DNA of 64,000 bases from Microbacterium luticocti DSM 19459 (GTDB taxonomy: Bacteria > Actinomycetota > Actinomycetes > Actinomycetales > Microbacteriaceae), in contig NZ_KE383824.1 in assembly GCF_000422405.1 (NCBI RefSeq), positions 1-64,000 of the forward strand. The letters are read 5' to 3'. A model generated the notes under the pieces. The model was not told where the DNA came from. It made no database searches and saw only the letters and a list, made by a program, of their open reading frames with translations. This document shows, piece by piece, positions 54,510-62,705 of this stretch (its first letter is position 1; each line of letters begins with the position of its first letter). The position numbers were made by a program, and so were the translations under genes.

Positions 54510-55435
54510 CCGGCTCACACATCGCACGCACCGCCCTCATCGCGCTCGGCGCGGTGGGGGCGGTCGGCGCGGGCGCGGCGATCTGGGGCGTCGGCATCGA
54601 ACGGCACCTGTACACGGTGCGACGGCACGAGGTGCGCATGCTGCCGCCGGGTGCCCGGCCGCTGCGCATCCTGCACCTGTCGGACGCGCACATGGCGCCC
54701 TGGCAGCACCGCAAACAGCGGTGGATCGCGTCGTTGGCGGCGCTGCGGCCCGACGTCGTCGTGAACACCGGCGACAACCTGGGCCACGTCGACGGGCTCG
54801 CCGGCCTGCGCCCGGCGCTCGCCCCGTTCCGCGGCATCCCCGGCGTGTTCGTGCACGGGTCGAACGACCATGTCGCGCCGTCGCCGCGCAACCCGTTCAA
54901 GTACCTGATGGGCCCGTCCGATCACGTGGTCGAGGCCGAGCCGATGGATGCCACCGAGCTCGACTCATTCCTCACCGACGACCTCGGCTGGCGAGACATC
55001 GACAACGCCGCCGCGACGATCGAGTCCGCAGGGCTGCGCATCGACACCTTCGGCGTGAGCGACGCGCACCGCGACTGGGACCGGCTCGACGTGCTGCCCG
55101 ACGCGATCGCCGGGCTCGGCGGCGGAGCCGACCTGACGTGGGGCGTCACGCACGCGCCGTACCGCCGGGTGCTCGACGCGTTCGTCGACCTCGGCGCCGA
55201 AGCCATCTTCGCCGGGCACACGCACGGCGGACAGGTGCGGGTGCCGTTCTCGCCCCGGGCGCTGGTGGCCAACTGCGACATCCCGCTCGAGAAGGCCCGG
55301 GGCCTGAGCGAGTGGACCCACGACGGCCGCACCGTGCCGCTGAACGTGAGCGCCGGCATCGGCCACTCCATCTATGCGCCGGTGCGCTTCGGGTGCCGGC
55401 CCGAGGCATCCCTCATCACGCTGCTGCCGCGGTAG
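54506..55435 (+). CDS. Membrane-anchored metallophosphoesterase
   Basis: 309 aa from TTG 54506, which overlaps the ponA stop (TTGA). One N-terminal membrane helix (TALIALGAVGAVGAGAAIWG), then a calcineurin-like domain: LRILHLSDAHMAPWQ (metal Asp/His), VVVNTGDNLGHVDG, VFVHGSNDH (Asn-Asp-His), WGVTHAPYRRVLDAFVDLGA and FAGHTHGGQVRVP. Substrate unknown. This ponA-phosphoesterase pair is common in actinobacteria. Confidence 0.9.
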   Translation: MTGSHIARTALIALGAVGAVGAGAAIWGVGIERHLYTVRRHEVRMLPPGARPLRILHLSDAHMAPWQHRKQRWIASLAALRPDVVVNTGDNLGHVDGLAGLRPALAPFRGIPGVFVHGSNDHVAPSPRNPFKYLMGPSDHVVEAEPMDATELDSFLTDDLGWRDIDNAAATIESAGLRIDTFGVSDAHRDWDRLDVLPDAIAGLGGGADLTWGVTHAPYRRVLDAFVDLGAEAIFAGHTHGGQVRVPFSPRALVANCDIPLEKARGLSEWTHDGRTVPLNVSAGIGHSIYAPVRFGCRPEASLITLLPR

Positions 55436-55451
55436 CGCTCTGCCCGACCGA

Positions 55452-55481
55452 TTCGGAGCATCCCGCTCGATCGGGTAGACT
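55452..55481 (+). promoter_or_regulatory. Likely promoter of tRNA-Pro
   Basis: TTCGGA (55452-55457) and TAGACT (55476-55481) are separated by 18 bp; the -10 ends 14 bp before the mature tRNA 5' end. The same TAGACT occurs upstream of tRNA-Lys. Confidence 0.45.
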
Positions 55482-55495
55482 CGAACAGTTGCCAC

Positions 55496-55572
<77 letters not shown>

Positions 55573-55575
55573 ATC

Positions 55576-55601
55576 AAGGGCTCCACCGCGGTGGGGCCCT
55601 T
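55576..55601 (+). terminator. Terminator after tRNA-Pro
   Basis: AAGGGCTCCACCG and CGGTGGGGCCCTT form a 13-bp stem with one G-T pair and essentially no loop beyond the centre at 55588/55589. It is 3 bp after the CCA end and 18 bp before the HAD-hydrolase ATG. Confidence 0.65.
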
Positions 55602-55619
55602 GTCGTCGAGAGGACCGAG

Positions 55620-56387
55620 ATGCCGACACCACGCCTGGTCGCGTTCGACCTGGACGACACCCTCGCCCCGTCGAAGAGCGCCATCGACCCCCGCATCGGC
55701 GACCTGCTGGTGCGGCTGGCCGAACGGGTCGAGGTGGCCATCATCTCGGGCGGGCAGCTCGCCCAGTTCACGGCGCAGGTGGTCGATCGGCTGCCCGACG
55801 CGCCCGCACGCGTGCGTCACCGCATCCATCTGCTGCCCACCTGCGGCACGCAGTACTACCGGCTCACCGCCGACGGCGTCGCCACCGTCTATGCGCACGC
55901 GCTGAGCGACGACGAGAAGGCGCGCGCTCTGGCCGCGGTGGAGGAGGAGGCGAGGCGGCTCGGGTACTGGGAGTCGCAGACCTGGGGGCCCATCCTCGAG
56001 GACCGCGCCTCGCAGATCACCTTCTCGGCGCTCGGACAGCAGGCGCCCCTCGACGCCAAGTCGGCGTGGGATCCCACCGGCGAGAAGAAGAACGCCCTGC
56101 GCGCCGCGGTCGCCGCACGCCTGCCCGACCTCGAGGTGCGCAGCGGCGGATCGACGAGCGTCGACATCACGCACCGCGGCATCGACAAGGCGTACGGGAT
56201 GCGGCAGCTGGCCGAGCAGACCGGCATCGGCCTCGACGACATGCTGTTCGTCGGCGACCGCCTCGACCCCGACGGCAACGACTACCCGGTGCTCGCCCTC
56301 GGCGTCGCCTGCCGCGCCGTCGACGGCTGGGAGGACACCGCGGTGCTGCTCGAAGAGCTGATCCCCACCCTGCCCGCCGGCCGGTGA
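55620..56387 (+). CDS. HAD-IIB family phosphatase
   Basis: 255 aa from ATG 55620. HAD motif I VAFDLDDTLAPSKSAI (nucleophile and acid Asp), motif II VAIISGGQ, conserved cap region HLLPTCGTQYYRL, motif III Lys in GIDKAYGMRQLAE and motif IV MLFVGDRLDPDGNDYPVL. This type covers sugar phosphatases and phosphomannomutase-like proteins; substrate unknown. Monocistronic. Confidence 0.88.
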   Translation: MPTPRLVAFDLDDTLAPSKSAIDPRIGDLLVRLAERVEVAIISGGQLAQFTAQVVDRLPDAPARVRHRIHLLPTCGTQYYRLTADGVATVYAHALSDDEKARALAAVEEEARRLGYWESQTWGPILEDRASQITFSALGQQAPLDAKSAWDPTGEKKNALRAAVAARLPDLEVRSGGSTSVDITHRGIDKAYGMRQLAEQTGIGLDDMLFVGDRLDPDGNDYPVLALGVACRAVDGWEDTAVLLEELIPTLPAGR

Positions 56388-56465
56388 CAGGCGGCACCGG
56401 GGTGGGCGCGGGCGTTTCGACCCGCTGCGCGCCCTCCACGGCCGGGGCGGCGTGGGGCGCCGGGA

Positions 56466-56585
56466 GCGTGTCTCACAACATGCGGGTCCGGGCTGCGGCA
56501 TCCCACACCTTCTGAGACACGCGACGGCGGGATGTCTCACAAAACGCGACCTGGAAGGCTCGCAGCCCGCATCTTCTGAGACATC
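56466..56585. repeat. Two palindromic repeats of family B
   Basis: Copies at 56466-56522 (outer arms GCGTGTCTCA/TGAGACACGC) and 56531-56585 (GATGTCTCA/TGAGACATC), each with an inner imperfect stem around tgcgggtc or acgcgacc. Same family as at 42041-42156. They fill the gap between the convergent HAD and lldD genes, so they may act as terminators there. Confidence 0.85.
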
Positions 56586-56643
56586 CCCCGGTGCCGGCCG
56601 GTGACCGGTGCCGGCCGACGACACGACGCCGGCCGACGGCGCG

Positions 56644-57930
56644 TCAGCGCGCGGCGGACGCCTTCGGCCGTGCCGTGCGGGGTGCGCGAGCCGGCGCCGA
56701 CCCGACCGGAGTCAGCCGCGTGAGCTGCGTCACGTGGCGCGGCTGAAGCTCGGCCAGCGACGAGACGCCCAGCAGCTTCATGGTGCGCTCGATCTCGCTG
56801 CGCAGGATCGCGATGGTGCGGTCCACGCCCGCCCGGCCGCCCGCCATCAGTCCGTACAGGTACGCGCGGCCGATCAGCGTGAACTTCGCGCCGAGGGCGA
56901 TGGATGCCACGATGTCGGCGCCGTTCATGATGCCGGTGTCGATCATCACGGTGGCGTCCTTGCCGACCTCGCGCACCACCTCGGGCAGCAACCGGAACGG
57001 GATCGGCGCCCGGTCGAGCTGACGGCCGCCGTGGTTGGAGAGCACGATGCCGTCGACGCCCAACTCGACCAGCTTCTTCGAGTCCTCGACGTTCTGCACG
57101 CCCTTGATCACGATCTTGCCCGGCCACAGCTCGCGGATCACGGTCAGGTCGTCGTACGAGATGGTCGGGTCCATCGCGGCATCCAGCAGCTCGCCCACGG
57201 TGCCGCCGGTCGAGCTCAGCGACGCGAACTCGAGCTTCGGCGTGGTGAGGAAGTCGATCCACCACCACGGCCGCGGGATCGCGTTGACGATCGTGCCCAG
57301 GGTCAGCTGCGGCGGGATCGAGAAGCCGTTGCGCTTGTCGCGCAGCCGCGCCCCCGCCACCGGGGTGTCGACGGTGAAGAACAGCGTGTCGAACCCGGCC
57401 TCGGCCGCCCGCCGGGTCAGCCCGTACGAGATCTCGCGGTCGCGCATCACGTACAGCTGGAACCAGTTGCGCCCGTGCGGGTTCGCCTTCTTCACGTCCT
57501 CGATCGACGTGGTGCCCAGGGTCGAGAGGGTGAACGGGATGCCGGCGGCCCCGGCCGCGCCCGCGCCGGCGATCTCGCCCTCGGTCTGCATGAGCCGGGT
57601 GAACCCGGTCGGCGCGATGCCGAACGGCAGCGCCGACGGGCCGCCCAGGATCTCGCACGACGTGTCGACGGTGGGTGCCGGCCTCAGGATGCCGGGGTGG
57701 AACTCGACGTCTTCGAACGCCTGCCGCGCCCGCGCGATCGACAGTTCACCCTCGGCGGCCCCGTCGGTGTAGTCGAACGCCGCCTTGGGAGTGCGGCGTT
57801 TGGCGATCGTGCGCAGATCCCAGATCGTGAGCGCGCTCTCGAGCCGGCGCTTCTTCGCGTTGAGTTCGGGCTTCTTGAACTGCATCAGCTCGAACATCTC
57901 GTGCAGGTTCGGCAGTTGTCTGGTGACCAT
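56644..57930 (-). CDS. lldD: FMN-dependent alpha-hydroxy-acid dehydrogenase, L-lactate type
   Basis: 428 aa TIM-barrel flavoenzyme. FMN/substrate residues sit in [83 protein letters not shown] and the catalytic His in [16 protein letters not shown], followed by [20 protein letters not shown]. Probably oxidises L-lactate to pyruvate into the respiratory chain. Basic Pro/Ala-rich tail. The FadR-type regulator gene is 9 bp upstream. Confidence 0.9.
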   Translation of the reverse strand: MVTRQLPNLHEMFELMQFKKPELNAKKRRLESALTIWDLRTIAKRRTPKAAFDYTDGAAEGELSIARARQAFEDVEFHPGILRPAPTVDTSCEILGGPSALPFGIAPTGFTRLMQTEGEIAGAGAAGAAGIPFTLSTLGTTSIEDVKKANPHGRNWFQLYVMRDREISYGLTRRAAEAGFDTLFFTVDTPVAGARLRDKRNGFSIPPQLTLGTIVNAIPRPWWWIDFLTTPKLEFASLSSTGGTVGELLDAAMDPTISYDDLTVIRELWPGKIVIKGVQNVEDSKKLVELGVDGIVLSNHGGRQLDRAPIPFRLLPEVVREVGKDATVMIDTGIMNGADIVASIALGAKFTLIGRAYLYGLMAGGRAGVDRTIAILRSEIERTMKLLGVSSLAELQPRHVTQLTRLTPVGSAPARAPRTARPKASAAR

Positions 57931-57939
57931 GGGGTCCTC

Positions 57940-58683
57940 TCAATCGCGGGTGAGCCCGGCGTGGGCGTGGTAGCCGGTGATGTGGTCGTCGACCAGCCGC
58001 ACCGCCAGCTCGGGATCGCCGACGGCGATCGCGTCGACGATCTGTCGGTGCTGGGCGCGCAGGCCGGTGACGGTGTCGTTCCAGTCCGGCACGCGGGCGG
58101 CGCCGGCCAGCACGTACGATTCGATCGCGGTGCGCAGGCCCGCCATCATCGCGGCCACGACCGTGTTGCCGGATGCCTCGGCCAGTGCCAGATGGAACTG
58201 TGCGTCCAGCGCCAGGAACTCCGCGGGTGTCAGGCCGGTGGCATCCATCGCCTGAAGCACCGCGCGCGCCTCGGCGAGCGCGTCGTCTTCGCGCTCCCCC
58301 GTCCGACGCGCCGCTCCGATGCGCGCGGCGAGATCGCCGGCGACGGCCGTCTCGAGGATGCGGCGGGTGCGCACGACGTCGTCGATCTCGAAGCCCTGCG
58401 CGGCCACCTGCAGGCGCAGCAGCGCCGACATGCCGCCTTGCGGGGTGGCGATCACGATCGCACCGGACGTGGGGCCCGATCCGGTGGCGGTGCGGATCAG
58501 CCCCAGCACGTCGAGCACGCGCAGCGCCTCACGCACGCTGGAACGGCCGACACCCAGGGACGCCGCCAGCTCGCGCTCGGGCGGCAGATGATCGCCCGGG
58601 CGCAGCGCGCCCTCGAGCAGGTCGGTCTCGATCTTCTCGAGCACGACGCGCCAGGCGCGCGCGGGCGCGGCTTCGCCTCTCAC
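57940..58683 (-). CDS. lldR: FadR-type GntR regulator (FCD domain), probable lactate regulator
   Basis: 247 aa. GntR winged helix (residues ~10-75): LLEGALRPGDHLPPERELAA, SLGVGRSSVREALRVLDVLG. The C-terminal FCD domain is helical with the metal-binding set DAQFHLALAEASGNTVVAAM and VDDHITGYHAH. It precedes lldD on the same strand, which suggests lactate or a related hydroxy acid as effector. Twin palindromes lie 13-49 bp upstream of its start. Confidence 0.88.
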   Translation of the reverse strand: MRGEAAPARAWRVVLEKIETDLLEGALRPGDHLPPERELAASLGVGRSSVREALRVLDVLGLIRTATGSGPTSGAIVIATPQGGMSALLRLQVAAQGFEIDDVVRTRRILETAVAGDLAARIGAARRTGEREDDALAEARAVLQAMDATGLTPAEFLALDAQFHLALAEASGNTVVAAMMAGLRTAIESYVLAGAARVPDWNDTVTGLRAQHRQIVDAIAVGDPELAVRLVDDHITGYHAHAGLTRD

Positions 58684-58695
58684 ACGGACTCCTTC

Positions 58696-58732
58696 TGTGG
58701 TCCGACCACAGTACCGCGTGTGGTCAGACCAC
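58696..58732. promoter_or_regulatory. Twin GntR operators upstream of lldR-lldD
   Basis: TGTGGTCCGACCACA (58696-58710) and GTGGTCAGACCAC (58720-58732) share the core TGGTCnGACCA, the FadR-subfamily half-site pair TGGT/ACCA. Centres are 23 bp apart, about two helical turns, so two dimers could bind on one face. Confidence 0.75.
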
Positions 58733-58760
58733 GCAACGTGGGGTGCCCTGCGCGCTCGGG

Positions 58761-58820
58761 CTGGGCCGGCTGCGGCCGGGTGCGGCCGGGTAGGGCCGGT
58801 TACGGCCGCGTGCGGCCGAG
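58761..58820. repeat. Six tandem 10-bp units
   Basis: ctgggccggc, tgcggccggg, tgcggccggg, tagggccggt, tacggccgcg, tgcggccgag: six consecutive decamers with a common core GGCCG, between the lldR promoter and the end of the Lrp-like gene. Confidence 0.8.
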
Positions 58821-58862
58821 CGGGGTTCCCCGCGCGCCCTGGTGCGACCCGCTGCGGTCGGC

Positions 58863-59837
58863 TCAGACCGGCTCGGGCGCCCCGTCGCGGTAGCGCACCG
58901 TGCTGCGCTTGAAGATGCGCAGCACCGGCGAGGCCACCACCTGCCGCACACCGTCGTGCGCGGCGATCGCCCGCAGCGATTCGTGCAACTCGGTGCGGTC
59001 GCGGTTCGCCAGTTGCGCATACAGCAGACCGCCGTCCGACGAGACCCAGCGCGCCTCGGCCCGTGCCGCGACCGCGACACCGACCTGCTCGAGCGCGGCG
59101 GGCACGGCCTGAACGGTCACCACGGTCTCGACCGGGTACCCCAGCAGCGCCGGGTCGACCACGGCGCGGATGCGCACCTGACCGCGGGCCAATGCCGCGT
59201 CCAGGCGGCGGCTGGCCGTGGACTTCGACAGCCCGAGTCCCGACGCCAGCTCTTCGACGGTCGCCCGTCCGTTGCGCGCGAGCAGCCCGATGAGCGCACG
59301 GGTGGTCTCGTCAGGCGAACGGTAGTCGTCCCAGCCGGCCAACAGCGAGTCCTCGCTCTCGCGCAGGGCCTGCAGCTGATCGGCGTCGAGGATCGGCGGC
59401 GCCCACCCCGACACCGTGCGGTGGAACTGCAGCTGCGGGCGGGCGTCGATGTCGGTGACCCCTCGCACCTGCGCGCAGTCGTCGAGGATGCCGGCCAGCT
59501 CGCCGCGCGAGTGGAAGTACTCCCCCACCACCTCGGCGGGCCCGGCCAGCCCGCTCACCCAGGTGGAGCGCGAATGGTCGGCCATGCGCTCGCCCACCGC
59601 GGCCAGCGCTGACGGCGCACCGCGCACCCGCAGGAACGTGGCCTCGCCATCGGGCAGATTGCGCGGGTCGCCCTGTGCGTGGATGCGCACGGCCCCGCGC
59701 TCCAGCAGCGCGGCGCCGTGCCGGGCGATGCGCCGCTCGGTCTCGCCGAGGACGGCCGCGATGCGGCGCCACGACGCGCGTCCGTCGCGCAGCAGCGCCG
59801 CGGCGATGCGCCGGTCGAGGTCGCCGAGGGGCCTCAC
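58863..59837 (-). CDS. Lrp/AsnC-family regulator with two HTH modules
   Basis: 324 aa from GTG 59837, twice the size of simple Lrp proteins. First module: LDRRIAAALLRDGRASWRRI, AAVLGETERRIARHGAALLE. Second: TTRALIGLLARNGRATVEEL, ASGLGLSKSTASRRLDAALA. Each is followed by a ligand-binding-like stretch (TFLRVRGAPSALAAVGERMA; TVVTVQAVPAALEQVGVAVA). Start overlaps the amidohydrolase stop (GTGA). It likely controls its own operon in response to an amino acid or N-acyl amino acid. Confidence 0.85.
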   Translation of the reverse strand: MRPLGDLDRRIAAALLRDGRASWRRIAAVLGETERRIARHGAALLERGAVRIHAQGDPRNLPDGEATFLRVRGAPSALAAVGERMADHSRSTWVSGLAGPAEVVGEYFHSRGELAGILDDCAQVRGVTDIDARPQLQFHRTVSGWAPPILDADQLQALRESEDSLLAGWDDYRSPDETTRALIGLLARNGRATVEELASGLGLSKSTASRRLDAALARGQVRIRAVVDPALLGYPVETVVTVQAVPAALEQVGVAVAARAEARWVSSDGGLLYAQLANRDRTELHESLRAIAAHDGVRQVVASPVLRIFKRSTVRYRDGAPEPV

Positions 59838-61075
59838 CGTGCGGCGCCCGTGCCGGCGACCTCGAGGATCGCCGCCAGCGCGGCGGTCGTTCCGGTGGTC
59901 ACCGCCATCCGTGCGTCGGGCGCGAACTGGGGCGAGTGGTTGCCGGCGGGGGCCGCACCGTCATCGAACAGTGCCGGATCGAACGCGCCGAACCCCCAGA
60001 ACACGCCCGGCACCCCGATCGCGTCCCACAGCCACCCGGCGTCCTCGGAGCCCATGCCGAGTGCCCGTGCGTCGACATGATCGGCGCCGAACACCCCGGC
60101 GAACACGGTGGTGAGCCGTTCGGTGAGGGCGTCGTCGTTGACGAGCCGCGGGAACGAGTTCAGTTCTTCGACGACGGGTTCCGGCGCGCCGGATGCCGCG
60201 GCCTCGCCCGCGATGATCCGCCGGATCGCCGCGAGCACCCTGCTGCGGCTGTCTTCGTCGGGGGTGCGCACGTTCACGGTGAACTGCGCGCGGTCGGGGA
60301 TGATGTTCTCCTTCAGCCCGGCGTGGAAGGTCCCCACGGTCACCACGGCCGGGGTGCGCGGCGACAGCTCGCGCGAGACGATGGTCTGCAGCCGCAGCAC
60401 CATCGCCGCCCCCAGCACGATGGGGTCGATCGAACGTTCGGGCTCGGAGCCGTGCGCCTGCCGGCCGTGCACCGTGATGCGCCAGGAGTCGGCGAGGGTC
60501 GCCATCGGTCCGGGCCTGACGATGACCGAGCCGCCCGGGGCGGGCATGACGTGCTGCGCGAACACCACGTCGGGCCGCGGCGCCCGGTCCCACAGCCCGT
60601 CGGCGACCATGGCCTTCGCGCCGTACGCGGTCTCTTCCCCGGGCTGGAAGATCAGCACCACGGTGCCATGCCACACCTCGCGGTGGGTCGACAGCATCCG
60701 TGCCGCCGTCAGCGCCGCGGTGATGTGGGTGTCGTGGCCGCAGCCGTGCATGACCGGCGCGACCTCGCCGTCGGGCAGGGTACCGGTGGCGGTGCTGGCG
60801 TACGGCAGGCCGGTCTGCTCGGCGATCGGCAGGCCGTCGGTGTCGGCACGGAAGCCGATCACCGGGCCGTCGCCGTTGCGCAACAGCCCGACCACGCCGG
60901 TGCCGCCGCAGCGGAAGTGCTCTATCCGCAGGTCGTCGAGGGCCCGCTCGATGTAGGCGGCGGTCTCGTGCTCCTGCGCCGACAGTTCGGGGTGGGCGTG
61001 CAGGTGGGTGTACATCGCCACCGCGTCGGTGATGGTCTGCTCGTCGAGGGCGATGGGCAGGGTTCTGGCGGTCAT
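59834..61075 (-). CDS. M20-family amidohydrolase (N-acyl amino-acid hydrolase type)
   Basis: 413 aa. Metal-dependent M20D fold: MYTHLHAHPELSAQEHETAA, metal site MHGCGHDTHITAALTAARML, catalytic Glu in VLIFQPGEETAYGAKAMVAD, later HVMPAPGGSVIVRPG and GSEDAGWLWDAIGVPG. Close to hippurate/IAA-amino-acid hydrolases. Follows two membrane-protein genes and precedes the Lrp regulator, so it probably acts on an imported acylated amino acid or peptide. Confidence 0.9.
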   Translation of the reverse strand: MTARTLPIALDEQTITDAVAMYTHLHAHPELSAQEHETAAYIERALDDLRIEHFRCGGTGVVGLLRNGDGPVIGFRADTDGLPIAEQTGLPYASTATGTLPDGEVAPVMHGCGHDTHITAALTAARMLSTHREVWHGTVVLIFQPGEETAYGAKAMVADGLWDRAPRPDVVFAQHVMPAPGGSVIVRPGPMATLADSWRITVHGRQAHGSEPERSIDPIVLGAAMVLRLQTIVSRELSPRTPAVVTVGTFHAGLKENIIPDRAQFTVNVRTPDEDSRSRVLAAIRRIIAGEAAASGAPEPVVEELNSFPRLVNDDALTERLTTVFAGVFGADHVDARALGMGSEDAGWLWDAIGVPGVFWGFGAFDPALFDDGAAPAGNHSPQFAPDARMAVTTGTTAALAAILEVAGTGAAR

Positions 61076-61079
61076 GTCA

Positions 61080-61793
61080 TCAGCCTTTCACGTCGTCGGC
61101 GGGAGTGTGGGCGGTGCGGTCGCGCACCAGCCACGAGATCACGATGGTGGCGATGACGCCGATGGCGACGGTGAAGTAGGCCAGCTGCGGCAGCAGCGGC
61201 ACCAGCACGAACACCACCAGCGCACCGACAACGAGTGCGACGACGGTGGTGCGCACGGCCTTCATCGACACGATGATCTGCAGGATGACGGCGCCGAACA
61301 CGGCGGGCAGGATGTAGGTGCGCGCGACGCCGATGACCTCGGCGGGCAGCAGCGAGATGAGCCATGTGCCGCCGGCGCCCACGAGCACCGCCAGCGTGAT
61401 CAGGTGCACGAACACGGCCCCGATGATGGCGCACCCGGCGATCAGTTCGGCCCGGCGGGAGCCCGGCTTCTCGTCCAGCTTCGCCTGGGCGACGATCGCA
61501 GCCGGCAGCAGCTTGTTGCTGATGTTGCCGATCATGAACGCCTGGTACATGGCCGAGCGGCCGAGGATCGGGAAGTACGAGATCGGCTCGACGATCGCGA
61601 TCACGGCGAAGGCCGCCAGCACGGCACCCACGGCCGTCCACAGCTCGCCGGCGGTGACGCCCATCCCGGTGCCGAACGCGGCGTACAGCGCCGCCGCGAG
61701 CGAGACACAGAACCCGGCGGCCATGGTGACCGGCCCGGCGATCGAGGTGGTGCGGTCGAACTGCCGCAGCGGATCGGTGGTGGTGATGCTCAT
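61080..61793 (-). CDS. Multi-span membrane protein, probable transporter partner of DUF5058
   Basis: 237 aa from ATG 61793. About six membrane segments: ITSIAGPVTMAAG then FCVSLAAALYAAF, LWTAVGAVLAAFAVIAIVEP, LIAGCAIIGAVFVHLITLAV, YILPAVFGAVILQIIVSM, TVVALVVGALVVFVLVPLLP and AVIGVIATIV. The polar stretch MIGNISNKLLPAAIVAQAKL between spans may face the substrate. Start overlaps the DUF5058 stop (ATGA) and the amidohydrolase follows after 4 bp. Not a family I can name. Confidence 0.8.
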   Translation of the reverse strand: MSITTTDPLRQFDRTTSIAGPVTMAAGFCVSLAAALYAAFGTGMGVTAGELWTAVGAVLAAFAVIAIVEPISYFPILGRSAMYQAFMIGNISNKLLPAAIVAQAKLDEKPGSRRAELIAGCAIIGAVFVHLITLAVLVGAGGTWLISLLPAEVIGVARTYILPAVFGAVILQIIVSMKAVRTTVVALVVGALVVFVLVPLLPQLAYFTVAIGVIATIVISWLVRDRTAHTPADDVKG

Positions 61794-62530
61794 GATGCCC
61801 CTCCGGTCATGATTCCGGCGACGACCAGGGCCACGACGATCGAGATACCCAGTCCCCACTCGCGCAGCCAGCCCTTGCCCAGTGCCCGCGCCAGCCACAT
61901 GCAGACCGCCATGGCCACCGCCGACACGCACAATGTGACGATGTGCACCGGCGACTTCACCGTCTCTTGCAGGGTGAGCGTGACGAACGCGCCCAGCAGC
62001 GCGGCCCCGGGGACGATGGTCATCACAGCCGGGTTGACGCGACGCAGCGAGATGTCGCCCTTGGCCAGCAGCGGCGTGAGCACGAGGGTGGTGAGCATCC
62101 ACACCAGCCCGCCCATCGTCATCGCCGCGAAGGCGATCGCGAACACCTTCTGTGTGTAGGTCGGACCGCCCAGCTGTGCGCCCTGCGTGCCGGCGGCGAC
62201 GCCGGCGGCGGCGACGTCGAACGCGGCGGAGCCCACCAGCCCGATCCGGGTGAGCACGGCGGGTGTACCGAACAGCGGCAACAGCGAGATGGCCACCAGC
62301 GCCACCGCCAGCGACGGACCGATCGCCGCGACGGCGCCGGTGCGCACCGACTGGGTGACCTGCTGCTGCGTGAGGTCGGCGGCGACCGCTGCCTTGCGGA
62401 TGGCCCGCAGGTAGATCACCGATTGGATGACGATGACGAGGAAGACGCCGCCGGCGCACAGCCACAGCACCGGGCTGTTCGCGAGCGCCGCGATGTCCAT
62501 CGACGAGGGATCCCCGAGGGTTCGGATCAT
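61790..62530 (-). CDS. DUF5058-family membrane protein, probable transporter subunit
   Basis: 246 aa from ATG 62530, chosen because GGAG lies 6 bp before it (ATGs at 62542 and 62548 are also in frame). Several membrane spans: VLWLCAGGVFLVIVIQSVIY, AAIGPSLAVALVAISLLPLF, IAFAAMTMGGLVWMLTTLVL, VHIVTLCVSAVAMAVCMWLA. A Gly/Gln-rich stretch GTQGAQLGGPTYTQ is conserved-looking. With the next gene it probably forms a two-protein carrier. Confidence 0.82.
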   Translation of the reverse strand: MIRTLGDPSSMDIAALANSPVLWLCAGGVFLVIVIQSVIYLRAIRKAAVAADLTQQQVTQSVRTGAVAAIGPSLAVALVAISLLPLFGTPAVLTRIGLVGSAAFDVAAAGVAAGTQGAQLGGPTYTQKVFAIAFAAMTMGGLVWMLTTLVLTPLLAKGDISLRRVNPAVMTIVPGAALLGAFVTLTLQETVKSPVHIVTLCVSAVAMAVCMWLARALGKGWLREWGLGISIVVALVVAGIMTGGAS

Positions 62531-62595
62531 GTCGGACTCCATCTCCATTGAGGGTGTCGGGCGCACGCAGCGCGGCGCAGGAGTCCTATTGTTGC

Positions 62596-62606
62596 ATGCA
62601 CTGCAT
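62596..62606. promoter_or_regulatory. Candidate Lrp operator upstream of the DUF5058 operon
   Basis: ATGCACTGCAT is an 11-bp palindrome in an unusually AT-rich stretch (62588-62660), 66-76 bp upstream of the DUF5058 start. Position and shape suit the Lrp-like regulator encoded at the end of the same operon; the link is inferred. Confidence 0.4.
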
Positions 62607-62705
62607 ACTCATCGCCAGTATTTCTCATCAAGACCACTCTGGTCGTCTATATCCTCCAGCCGCGGCACGGGCCCGCCCATCCCCGCGACTGGGTAGCCTG
62701 AGGGC

